From Enterococcus villorum (GTDB taxonomy: Bacteria > Bacillota > Bacilli > Lactobacillales > Enterococcaceae): a stretch of 64,000 nucleotides of DNA. The notes under the pieces were generated by a model. It did no database searches and had not been told where the DNA came from. It was given only the letters and a program-made list of their open reading frames with translations. The first letter of the stretch is position 1. Each line of letters opens with the position of its first letter. A program made the translations under genes and the position numbers. Shown one piece after another: positions 1 through 7,692 of the stretch. The stretch covers positions 62,001 through 126,000 of the forward strand of contig NZ_BJWF01000003.1 in assembly GCF_007990225.1 (NCBI RefSeq), given 5' to 3'.

Positions 1-108
1 AAAATCACCTTTTTTCGCAGCAGTAATCGCTTCCATTGCATCGCTCTTAGCGTTTCCACCAAACATAATTAATCCCATGATGGCTTCAAGATTTTGTTGA
101 TCTTCCAC
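1..108 (-). CDS. PTS lactose/cellobiose-family IIA component, partial (cut by window edge)
   Basis: The first 36 codons are visible and read out of the window at base 1. They start with GTG at 108, behind a strong GGAGG at 116-120. The peptide contains EAIMGLIMFGGNAKSDAMEA, the opening helix of the PTS lactose/cellobiose IIA family, which carries phosphate from HPr to IIB. The phosphorylated histidine lies beyond the window. The gene begins 25 bases after the IIB stop, so the two are one operon whose remaining parts (a IIC at least) should lie to the left. Substrate (cellobiose, chitobiose or another beta-diglucoside) cannot be told from this fragment. Confidence 0.85.
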   Translation of the reverse strand, partial: MEDQQNLEAIMGLIMFGGNAKSDAMEAITAAKKGDF

Positions 109-133
109 TTTCTTTCCTCCACTTTCTATGGAT

Positions 134-451
134 TTATTGCATTAATTTTTCTGCTTGTTCTAATACCTTGGCGCCATTCATCATGCCATAATCTTGCATA
201 TTGATGACATCCAACGGAATACCTTTTGGAGCTAATTTTTGCTCAAACTGTGCTTTCATGAAACGAACTTGTGGACCTAGTAACAATACGTCTACATTCT
301 TTGCTTCAAGGTTGTTATCTGCATCTGAAGCTGATACGGCAAAGATATCTGCCTCAATTCCTTTTTCTTCAGCTGCTTTTTGCATTTTTGTGACTAATAG
401 ACTTGTGCTCATACCAGCAGAACACACTAACATAATTGTTTTTTTCGCCAT
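134..451 (-). CDS. PTS cellobiose-family IIB component
   Basis: This 105-residue protein is a cytoplasmic IIB of the lactose/cellobiose PTS family, which takes phosphate from IIA on a cysteine and passes it to the sugar entering through IIC. The phosphocysteine loop is MLVCSAGMSTSLL, with Cys10. The length is typical for the family. A GTG at 460 is in frame but sits on the ribosome binding site; AAGGAG lies eight bases before the ATG at 451, so 451 is the start. It is the first gene of the operon behind the -24/-12 promoter at 491-509 and is followed by IIA. The sugar is inferred only as beta-glucoside-like. Confidence 0.9.
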   Translation of the reverse strand: MAKKTIMLVCSAGMSTSLLVTKMQKAAEEKGIEADIFAVSASDADNNLEAKNVDVLLLGPQVRFMKAQFEQKLAPKGIPLDVINMQDYGMMNGAKVLEQAEKLMQ

Positions 452-490
452 TTTCTCCACTCCTTTTAATTTGTTTTACACATAATTATA

Positions 491-509
491 ATGCAAGAAG
501 CATGCCAAA
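491..509 (-). promoter_or_regulatory. sigma-54 (-24/-12) promoter of the cellobiose-type PTS operon
   Basis: The minus strand reads TTTGGCATGCTTCTTGCAT. GG and GC are exactly ten bases apart, matching the RpoN consensus TGGCAC-N5-TTGCW. It lies about 40 bases before the IIB start. The upstream gene encodes a LevR-type activator with a sigma-54-contacting AAA+ domain, which independently supports the call. Confidence 0.9.
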
Positions 510-510
510 T

Positions 511-557
511 AAAAAAAGAGTTAAAATAGCGTTTTCAAAGCCTTTAACTCTCTTTTT
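511..557 (-). terminator. Hairpin between the LevR-type regulator gene and the PTS promoter
   Basis: GAGTTAAA at 518-525 pairs with TTTAACTC at 543-550, flanked by an A-run on one side and a T-run on the other, so it could act on both strands. It separates transcription of the activator gene (ending at 606) from the sigma-54 promoter just downstream. Confidence 0.7.
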
Positions 558-605
558 CAGTGCGCACACTAATTGAATGTGTGTAAAAAAATACATTTGT
601 GTGCT

Positions 606-3308
606 TTACTTCTTTATTTTATTTTCAAGAAACATTTGTGTCAAAAAGGCAATTTCATTTTCTGGAATATGGACTCGATATTTTCTTTCTAGACCAATTA
701 GATTGGTACGAATAATATCCATCTCTAATCGATAAATTTTAGAAAAGGTAGTTAGACTCTCAAATTCACGTGTTTTTTCATGTTTCATTAAACTATCAAG
801 TAAAAACGCTAAATGGATCACAATTCCAATATCTACACCCGGTTCTACAATAATGGAAAGGTCCGTTTGAATTTGTTGAATAATTTTTTGCAAAGAATGA
901 ATGAGAATATCCACAGAAGAAATCGAATGAAGTGATTCCTTTAATGAATCAACAATTTTTGCTGTTGGTACCTCATCATCTGCAATCCGTTTTAATGTAT
1001 TCAATTTCTCGTCATCAAAGATATCATAGGCAGAAAAGAAAGGAATATTTTGATAGTCGACATCCACCGTGCCAGCAATTGCTTTTATTTCATATTCTTC
1101 TAATAAGGCATCAATATGTCGTTTAAATGATTCCCGTTCTAAAAATTGCATCTGGATAACTTCTACTTTTTTCTGATCGATCACCGGGACAATTCGTTGA
1201 TACAACTTCGCAGCCACACCTTCTCCTGTAAAACAGGTAACAATCACCGCTTTTTTACGTTCGAGAACCTCATGCTGCTCCACTTTAAATTGTTCTCTGA
1301 CAATTGTTTCAAAAGAAATTTGGATACTTTGATAAATATCTTCTAGGCTCCTGCCAACATTCGCCATTCGTAGCGCTTCTATAACAACCATCGTACTACT
1401 CATCGTAATGGCTTTTGTGCGTATTCCAGTTTCTTCAAAAATCAAATCACCAAATATATTTAAAGAGCCCATATCAGTTAGTAAAATCAGGCCATTCGTC
1501 AAATTTTCTTGATGACTTTTTACGTAATGTAACACATCTTCATACATTGTTTGGACTTCCATTGCTAAAGGCATGTTAAAGGCCGTTCCTAATTTAGTCC
1601 CCAATAGTTCTTGCGCCATTTCTAGCATACTAGAAGCTGTTTGTCTCCCGTGCATCAAAACTAGCACATCTACTTTATTTTCTTTCACCGGTTCGCTTTC
1701 CCCAAGGTTGATTGAAAAAAACATACTAATAAAACCAATTTCATCAAATGGTATTTCAATTTGTTGTTCTTCTTCAATAATGGTAGATAAATCAATGGCG
1801 ACTTGAAATTCTTTTCTAAAGTTTTTACGTACGTTATTAAGGTCTGGATGAACAATCATATGCCCCTCCTTTACTCGGTCCAACGTACTTTGTAAATGAA
1901 GTGCAAAAGCAAAACGTGCTTTTGCATTGTATATTCGATCCAACCTTTTTTCTGCTACATCGTACAACTCATTGGTTAAACGCCAAATATCATCTGGTAA
2001 AAGGTCTTTGGGAAAAGTACTTTTCGTCAGTTCTTTCACGTATGTTTGAAAATAGGCATCCACATCTTTTGAAATCAATGCTTCTAAATCAATACTTTCA
2101 ACACCTGTTTCCGATAAAGTAAGCATTTTTTCTTCGATATCATTATAAACCTGCATATTTCTTTCAGGATCTTGCGACCAAACGACATCCGCAAACCCTG
2201 GCTCAAACGTCAAGTAATGACTTTTGCTATCCATAAATCGATCCAAACGTTCAGGGACTTCTTTGATTTTTAATAATCCCTTTTGGACTTGAAGAGAAAG
2301 TTCTTCTTTGCGAATAATCAACTTTTCTTCATGATGTGTACGATAATGTAAGAATGATTTTGCACATACTAATTTCAAATCACGTTTGACTTGTCCGATA
2401 TTTCCTTCTGCATCATATAACATAAAGGCAAGAATAGCTTCCTTTTCAATATCAATCCGTTGATTCAAACGATTGGCTTCTTGTTTGATAAATAAAGAAA
2501 TAATTTCATAACGTTCATCTAGTGAACGAGAAGCAAGATTTGGCAAAGTGATGGCCATTGGGATTCTTCGGTTAAAGGTCGTCAAAAAACTTTCAGATGA
2601 TTCAGTCGTTGCTCCTATAATTTGAACAGAGGCTTCATGAACATGCGCACTCTCCCCTAACGGACGATAAACACCTTTATCTATGAAGGTAAACAACATT
2701 TCTTGCCCTTCTGGTGGCAATCGATGAATTTCATCAAGAAATAAAATCCCACCATTTGCTTTAGCAATCAACCCTTGACTATCTTGCGTTGCTCCTGTAT
2801 AAGCCCCCTTTTTGATTCCAAAAATATGACCAAAAAGAAGTTGTGGATTTTGTGCGTAATCTGCGCAATTAAAAGAAACAAACGGCGCATCTTTTGAAAG
2901 CATTTCTGAATCAATCGCAAAATGATACATACATTCCGCAAACATGGACTTGCCTGTTCCAGTTTCCCCAAAAATGATCGTATGCAATCCTCTTGGCGGA
3001 TATAAAATTGCCGCTTTTGCTTGCTGAATACTTACTTTCAAAGAATCATTTTCGCCGACCAATGTATCAAATGTTACTTGGGTTGAAGCATCAACATGAA
3101 CTTTGTCAGATGAATTTTTTTGCGGAGGCATGGAATAGACGACTGGTCTACCGGAATTTTTGATAATATAGTGATCTTTATATAAATCACTTAAATATCT
3201 ACTTGCATTACTCCGATCAATTTTTAAATGTTTCGCTACATCACTTGCGGTTAATCCCTGCTGATTTTCATGCAATAGATTCAATATCTCTTCTTGTCTT
3301 TCGTTCAT
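606..3308 (-). CDS. LevR-family sigma-54-dependent PTS operon activator (CelR-like)
   Basis: This 900-residue protein has the full LevR layout. An N-terminal winged helix (1-60) is followed by a sigma-54 AAA+ domain with Walker A GETGTGKS (114-121), the sigma-54 loop as GAYTGA (168-173) rather than GAFTGA, and Walker B ILFLDE (188-193). Then come PRD1 (about 430-540), an EIIA-Man-like domain with His553, an EIIB-like domain with Cys692, and PRD2 with His832. Such proteins activate a neighbouring PTS operon when their PRDs are phosphorylated or dephosphorylated by PTS proteins. The adjacent cellobiose-type operon with a -24/-12 promoter is the obvious target. The start has a weak site (GGGGAT). 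A second protein of this family lies at 43677-46511. Confidence 0.92.
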   Translation of the reverse strand: MNERQEEILNLLHENQQGLTASDVAKHLKIDRSNASRYLSDLYKDHYIIKNSGRPVVYSMPPQKNSSDKVHVDASTQVTFDTLVGENDSLKVSIQQAKAAILYPPRGLHTIIFGETGTGKSMFAECMYHFAIDSEMLSKDAPFVSFNCADYAQNPQLLFGHIFGIKKGAYTGATQDSQGLIAKANGGILFLDEIHRLPPEGQEMLFTFIDKGVYRPLGESAHVHEASVQIIGATTESSESFLTTFNRRIPMAITLPNLASRSLDERYEIISLFIKQEANRLNQRIDIEKEAILAFMLYDAEGNIGQVKRDLKLVCAKSFLHYRTHHEEKLIIRKEELSLQVQKGLLKIKEVPERLDRFMDSKSHYLTFEPGFADVVWSQDPERNMQVYNDIEEKMLTLSETGVESIDLEALISKDVDAYFQTYVKELTKSTFPKDLLPDDIWRLTNELYDVAEKRLDRIYNAKARFAFALHLQSTLDRVKEGHMIVHPDLNNVRKNFRKEFQVAIDLSTIIEEEQQIEIPFDEIGFISMFFSINLGESEPVKENKVDVLVLMHGRQTASSMLEMAQELLGTKLGTAFNMPLAMEVQTMYEDVLHYVKSHQENLTNGLILLTDMGSLNIFGDLIFEETGIRTKAITMSSTMVVIEALRMANVGRSLEDIYQSIQISFETIVREQFKVEQHEVLERKKAVIVTCFTGEGVAAKLYQRIVPVIDQKKVEVIQMQFLERESFKRHIDALLEEYEIKAIAGTVDVDYQNIPFFSAYDIFDDEKLNTLKRIADDEVPTAKIVDSLKESLHSISSVDILIHSLQKIIQQIQTDLSIIVEPGVDIGIVIHLAFLLDSLMKHEKTREFESLTTFSKIYRLEMDIIRTNLIGLERKYRVHIPENEIAFLTQMFLENKIKK

Positions 3309-3365
3309 AGAATCCCCACTTTAAATTAAATAACGTTGTTTCCGTTTTCATTATCATAACACAAA

Positions 3366-3385
3366 AAGGCGCTTATTTGCGCCTT
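3366..3385 (-). terminator. Terminator overlapping the helicase stop codon
   Basis: AAGGCGC at 3366-3372 pairs with GCGCCTT at 3379-3385, and the minus strand continues into TTTTTG. The loop contains the TAA stop of the helicase gene, so the last sense codons form one arm of the terminator. Confidence 0.85.
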
Positions 3386-4656
3386 GCTCCTTTATTTTTC
3401 TGCTTTTTTTGTTTATTTTTTGACTTTTTCTTTAGCAATTTGTCTTTTTCGGCTGTCTTTTTTTCTTTTTTTGAAGGAACAAAAGGAGCATTTTTGTGTT
3501 GTTTTTTTTCAATGGCAAGCTCTTCTTTTTCAGGTAGAGCAGTGACCAATTGTCCACTGTGAAGAAAAATTTCTTCTATTTCAACTGTCATGTTTCGTGT
3601 TAATCTTTTTAAATCTCTGATTGTATTCTCTTGGACAAAAGTGATAACCATTCCGTCTTTCCCCATTCTTCCGGTTCTTCCAGAACGATGGAGATAAGAT
3701 TCTTCGGTTAATGGTACTTCTGCATTCACTACATAAGGAAGGTGGTGAATATCTAATCCTCTAGCAGCAACATCCGTCGTAAATAAAGCTGTTAATTTTT
3801 TATTTTTGAATTGTTCAAGTGCTGCTTTACGTACTAATTTATTTTGGTCTGAAGCTAGACTCCCAACCGAAACACCTCGAAATTGTAATTTTTCTTCCAT
3901 CATACCTAGTTCACTAAGTTGATTGAAAAAAACTAAGCCATGAAAGCCATCTACATAAGTAAGACGTCTTAAGTATTCTTCTTTTTTACGAGAGGGCACC
4001 CGCAAGAAATAATGCTTTTGACCTTTTGTCGAATTATCCTCTTTGGTGACATCCACAATTGGTATCTTTGCATTCGTTATTTCATTAATTTTATCAATCG
4101 AACGATCCGCCGTAGCCGAAAAAAAGACAAATTGATAATCTACTGGTGCCTGATGTAAAATTTGTACCACCAATTTTCTATTTCCATCATCAAGGAGCTG
4201 ATCTGCTTCATCAAATACAATAGTTTGTAGTTGGTGTGCTTTTAATTTTTTAGTCTTCATCAATTCCAATACTCGTCCAGGCGTGCCTACTAAAATTTCA
4301 GGATGTTTCTTCAATCCTTCGATTTGTCTTTTTACATTTGCACCACCAACGAGCGATTGTACGTTTAATTCTAGTTCTTTTGCCCATTCACGAGTCACTT
4401 CTGCTACTTGGATCGCTAGCTCTTGTGAAGAGACAAGAATTAATAAAGAATGACCTTCTCCTTTAGAAACATTTAGTAATAAGGGTAAAAGATAAGCCAA
4501 TGTCTTACCTGACCCAGTTGGCGAGATACCGACCATACTTTCTTTTTCTTTAAGTGCGTTAAACGCAAGTTGCTGGATCAAAGAAGGCTCTGAAAATCCT
4601 TTATTTTGCCATTTTTCTTGCCAAGTTTGCGGAAAAGCTTGTACAAATTCATTCAT
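3373..4656 (-). CDS. DEAD-box RNA helicase
   Basis: A 427-residue ATP-dependent RNA helicase. Motifs in order are SPTGSGKT (Walker A, about 45-52), TPGR (125-128), DEAD (149-152), SAT (180-182) and HRSGRTGR (323-330). The C-terminus from about 383 is a lysine-rich tail, typical of non-specific RNA-binding extensions. Enterococci carry several such proteins (CshA/CshB/YfmL-like), involved in ribosome assembly, mRNA decay or cold growth; I cannot say which subgroup this is. It starts directly after the stop of the oxidoreductase gene with no gap, so the pair is probably co-transcribed, with its ribosome site GAGG inside the upstream gene. Confidence 0.92.
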   Translation of the reverse strand: MNEFVQAFPQTWQEKWQNKGFSEPSLIQQLAFNALKEKESMVGISPTGSGKTLAYLLPLLLNVSKGEGHSLLILVSSQELAIQVAEVTREWAKELELNVQSLVGGANVKRQIEGLKKHPEILVGTPGRVLELMKTKKLKAHQLQTIVFDEADQLLDDGNRKLVVQILHQAPVDYQFVFFSATADRSIDKINEITNAKIPIVDVTKEDNSTKGQKHYFLRVPSRKKEEYLRRLTYVDGFHGLVFFNQLSELGMMEEKLQFRGVSVGSLASDQNKLVRKAALEQFKNKKLTALFTTDVAARGLDIHHLPYVVNAEVPLTEESYLHRSGRTGRMGKDGMVITFVQENTIRDLKRLTRNMTVEIEEIFLHSGQLVTALPEKEELAIEKKQHKNAPFVPSKKEKKTAEKDKLLKKKSKNKQKKQKNKGARRK

Positions 4657-5670
4657 TTAAAAATCTTCCTCATTGTCTGCATCAAATTTGATGCCACCAT
4701 TTTTTCTTAAATCATAAACCACTTGATTGACATTACGAGCCAATTCAATCCATTCTTCATACAGTAGTCCCCAAGCTGGATCTGCGGGATGATTGATCAC
4801 TTTCGCAAAGTCTTTTGCTTCTTCAACCATTGGATTTTCAGCTACGGTAATCGCTAACTCGTCAATTTCTTGATGTTCTCTATCATGAAACTCGGCTTTT
4901 TCAATCGCATTTACACCATTCATGATTAAGGTTCCAGAATCAAAATAGATTTCTGATGGCAAATAAGAGTCCCCTATTTTACCTGGTTGAATCGCTACGT
5001 CAAACGTTTCATACCGTAAGATTCCCCAACCTAAGCCATCAACGCCAGTCGAAATTTTTCGTGGGAAATAATGTACTTCTGAAGGCATCCCAAACCAACC
5101 AATGGCAGCATATACAAGGTAAACGCCCAAATCCATCATTGCCCCACCAGAAAAACGTGTAGAAAAAATATTAGGCACTTCGCCATCTAATACTTGGTCA
5201 TAGCGAGAGGAATATTTCATATAGCTAAAATTAGCACCAATAATTTCATCTTTTAAAGATAAATATTCAGCTACTTTTTTATAACCTTGTTCATGAATAT
5301 TTCGTGCTGCTTCAAAAAAGTATACGTGATTCTCATTGGCTAAATGAATAATTTCATCCATCTCTTTTGGTGTGCTAAAAGCCGGTTTTTCAACAATCAC
5401 GTTTTTACCAGCTAATATTCCTTGTTTTGCTTGTTGAAAATGAAGACTATTTGGCGAAGCAATGTAAACAGTATCCAGATGTTCAAATCCAAAAAAAGTT
5501 TCTAAATCTGTTGCGTAAGCGATATCTCCTTTATATTTTTCCCCAAATGCTTGCGCTTTTTCTAGATGCCTTGAATAAACAGCTGTTAGTTGATATTCTT
5601 TTGTACTTAAAGCAGCTTGTACAAATTGGTGGGTAATCCAGTTTGTTCCAATAATTCCTAAATTAATCAT
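4657..5670 (-). CDS. Gfo/Idh/MocA-family NAD(P)-dependent oxidoreductase
   Basis: This 337-residue protein has an N-terminal Rossmann fold starting MINLGIIGTNWI, with the GxxGxx nucleotide loop at residues 6-11, and the family's conserved EKP at 94-96, whose lysine is catalytic. A C-terminal alpha/beta domain follows. The family oxidises or reduces sugars, inositols and related diols; the substrate is not evident here. Length and fold are complete. The neighbour downstream is the DEAD-box helicase, which gives no functional hint. The start at 5670 is supported by AAGAAGG about ten bases upstream. Confidence 0.9.
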   Translation of the reverse strand: MINLGIIGTNWITHQFVQAALSTKEYQLTAVYSRHLEKAQAFGEKYKGDIAYATDLETFFGFEHLDTVYIASPNSLHFQQAKQGILAGKNVIVEKPAFSTPKEMDEIIHLANENHVYFFEAARNIHEQGYKKVAEYLSLKDEIIGANFSYMKYSSRYDQVLDGEVPNIFSTRFSGGAMMDLGVYLVYAAIGWFGMPSEVHYFPRKISTGVDGLGWGILRYETFDVAIQPGKIGDSYLPSEIYFDSGTLIMNGVNAIEKAEFHDREHQEIDELAITVAENPMVEEAKDFAKVINHPADPAWGLLYEEWIELARNVNQVVYDLRKNGGIKFDADNEEDF

Positions 5671-6155
5671 ATCTTTTACCTTCTTTCTAGAGTTGTAGTA
5701 GGGACTTCAAAAAGATTCTCTAACACAAAAAATATCCTTTGGTTCACCATTTATTCATTTGCTTAAACTTCCTGGCTATACACGCCTTTTATTAGTATCT
5801 ATCCTTGTGAAAGAATACTTCACTACTCCCATCAATACTTGTTTTGGTCTCAATCCATGCATTCAAAAATCTCTGATAGTCTTCCTCTCAATTGTCACAT
5901 TTTTGAGTGCAAGAAACATTTTTCGCCTAATGGCAATCAAAATAGAAACAAAAAAGCGTTCCATAACTACCACTAATTTTTTAATTGAAAATAATAGCCT
6001 TTTTTATCAGTTTCATAGGCTATTCTACCACAGTTTCATGAAAAACTCTTGGGGAAAAACCAGTCAAAAGTCGTAGAGCTTTTTTAGTTTTTTTCTTATA
6101 GAATAAAAGAAGAACGAACGGTTTATGCACATGCCATTTAAAAGGAAGTGATTGA
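5671..6155. other. Intergenic region between divergent genes
   Basis: This 485-base AT-rich stretch separates the minus-strand oxidoreductase from the plus-strand gene at 6156. I find no convincing gene. One imperfect hairpin is visible (AATAGCC near 5996, paired with GGCTATT near 6018, with a loop of about 17). Promoters for both flanking genes must lie here, but no clear -35/-10 pair stands out. Confidence 0.5.
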
Positions 6156-6518
6156 ATGAAAAAACGTTTATCTTATTTTTTGGGCTTATCTTTGATTACC
6201 GGTGTTCTTGGAAGTTTTGCTCTCTACAATTCTAAACAAACAAAGTGGAAAAAAGAACTCATTGAAGATTTTTCCGCCTACTGTGGCATCTGGTCGTTCC
6301 AGGACCAGCACCAGGTAACTCACAAACTGACAGTCATCCCTGATTTTGCCTTGATTATCGACAATAAAAAACTAGAAACCGTGTTGATTGAATTGTCAGA
6401 AAAACAATTAATCGTGCAGGATCAGTATGGCTTCCATCTTTCTATCGTACTGGAAACCGAACCTGTTTTATATGATGAAGCTGAAGACCGATATTTTTCA
6501 TTAAAAAAGGCGAAGTAA
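6156..6518 (+). CDS. Small membrane-anchored hypothetical protein (DUF4828-like)
   Basis: A 120-residue protein with an N-terminal positively charged segment and one hydrophobic stretch (about 5-23), so either a signal peptide or a membrane anchor, followed by a beta-rich domain of about 85 residues. Composition and length resemble the DUF4828 family of enterococci and lactobacilli; that assignment is from memory and not certain. AAAGGAAG lies eight bases before the ATG. A strong 16-base-pair terminator follows at 6557-6596, so it is a single-gene unit. No function is known. Confidence 0.75.
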   Translation: MKKRLSYFLGLSLITGVLGSFALYNSKQTKWKKELIEDFSAYCGIWSFQDQHQVTHKLTVIPDFALIIDNKKLETVLIELSEKQLIVQDQYGFHLSIVLETEPVLYDEAEDRYFSLKKAK

Positions 6519-6556
6519 TAAAGGCAACTTTTGTTATTACTGGAGTGCCCGTCTCT

Positions 6557-6596
6557 AATAAAAAGCTCAAGCAAAAATTTGCTTGAGCTTTTTATT
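6557..6596 (+). terminator. Bidirectional rho-independent terminator
   Basis: Arms AATAAAAAGCTCAAGC (6557-6572) and GCTTGAGCTTTTTATT (6581-6596) are perfectly complementary, with T-runs in both directions. It ends the gene at 6156-6518. Confidence 0.9.
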
Positions 6597-7029
6597 AGAA
6601 AATGACAGAAATGTCAACTATAGCTTTCCCATTACCGTATAGTGGTATATTAGGGGTAGTAGGAGCAACAGAATTATTACTTGACTACGAAGCATCAATA
6701 TAAATCATCTTATCTCACTCATTAACTTCCAAAAAAGTTCGAATGATCTTTCATCCGTCATCTTGTCCAATAATTGCCATACCTGATCCAGAAAAATAAA
6801 AAGACAAGACTACCTACTTTAGATATAATTAACAGGTCAAAAATACGTTCAAGTTTCATTTATTGAGTCTCATTCAATAAATGAAACTTGAAATATTAAA
6901 AAACAAAGAAAAAGCGGTACAATGAACGTTACTGACCTTTTCACATATTTTCTTCAGATAAATAGTAAAACAGCGTATTTTTTGTTAAACTGTGTATGAT
7001 GGTTTTATACCATGAAAGGATGATTGAAC
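6597..7029. other. Intergenic region upstream of the DtxR-family gene
   Basis: Apart from the perfect palindrome at 6849-6891, I see no gene or clear promoter. A 30-codon frame at 6611-6703 has no ribosome binding site and is not called. Confidence 0.5.
6849..6891. repeat. Perfect 18-bp inverted repeat
   Basis: TCAAGTTTCATTTATTGA (6849-6866) is followed by a seven-base spacer and its exact reverse complement (6874-6891). No T-run follows on the plus strand and only a weak one, offset by three bases, on the minus strand, so it is not a standard terminator. It lies about 140 bases before the DtxR-family gene. Confidence 0.85.
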
Positions 7030-7677
7030 ATGACACCAAACCGAGAAGATTATTTGAAAATCATTTTGGAATTAGGCGGAGATACAGCTAAAGTAAATAA
7101 CAAACAAATTGTCTCTAGTCTCGCCGTTTCCCCAGCTTCTGTTAGTGAAATGATTTCCAAACTTGTGAAAGAACAACTCGTTGAACATTCGCCTTATCAA
7201 GGAGTCCAATTGACTGACAGCGGCTTGCAAAAAGCAAGTAGTTTGATTCGCAAGCATCGTTTATGGGAAGTTTTTTTAGTCGAACACTTAAATTATAGTT
7301 GGAACGAAGTACATGATGATGCAGAAGTATTAGAACATGTGACTTCAGAGCAACTTGCTGATCACTTAGAAGACTATTTAAATCATCCTATGCATTGTCC
7401 ACATGGTGGAATTATTCCCCAAAAAGAACAAGTAGTCCATGAAGCACGAAGACAGACATTAGAGTCTTATCCAGTCGGCACCAAGGTTCGTATTGCTCGT
7501 GTTTTAGACGAAAAAGAACTATTGGATTATCTCGTGACGATTGACTTAAATATTGATGAAGAATATGAGATTGTTGATGTTGCGGCTTATGAAGGTCCAA
7601 TCACAATCCAAAATGCACAAAAAAAAATCCCTGTCAGCTTTAAAGCCGCCAGCACGATTTTTGTAGATAAATTATAA
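7030..7677 (+). CDS. efaR: DtxR-family manganese-responsive regulator (EfaR/SloR/ScaR type)
   Basis: A 215-residue metalloregulator. Its N-terminal winged helix (about 1-60) and dimerisation/metal domain carry the family ligands, including His76, His95, Glu99, His103 and the HPMHCPHGG segment (119-127). A C-terminal FeoA/SH3-like domain follows (about 145-215). The length fits the EfaR/SloR/ScaR group, which represses Mn(II) uptake genes, rather than the shorter MntR of Bacillus. A TTG six bases upstream is in frame but too close to the AAAGGA site (7015-7020); the ATG at 7030 has nine-base spacing. zwf begins 15 bases after the stop, so the two may be co-transcribed. The symbol is by family resemblance. 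Confidence 0.85.
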   Translation: MTPNREDYLKIILELGGDTAKVNNKQIVSSLAVSPASVSEMISKLVKEQLVEHSPYQGVQLTDSGLQKASSLIRKHRLWEVFLVEHLNYSWNEVHDDAEVLEHVTSEQLADHLEDYLNHPMHCPHGGIIPQKEQVVHEARRQTLESYPVGTKVRIARVLDEKELLDYLVTIDLNIDEEYEIVDVAAYEGPITIQNAQKKIPVSFKAASTIFVDKL

Positions 7678-7692
7678 AGGAGCTTAACCCAT

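Noticed and set aside
524-537. CcpA (cre)-like sequence TGAAAACGCTATTT upstream of the cellobiose PTS
   Set aside because: It lacks the last two consensus bases and lies in the loop of the terminator hairpin; a chance match is likely.
5759-6076. A 105-codon plus-strand open frame
   Set aside because: No ribosome site, no domain, odd composition; it spans a non-coding divergent region.
6611-6703. A 30-codon plus-strand frame
   Set aside because: No ribosome site and no recognisable family; it directly follows a terminator.
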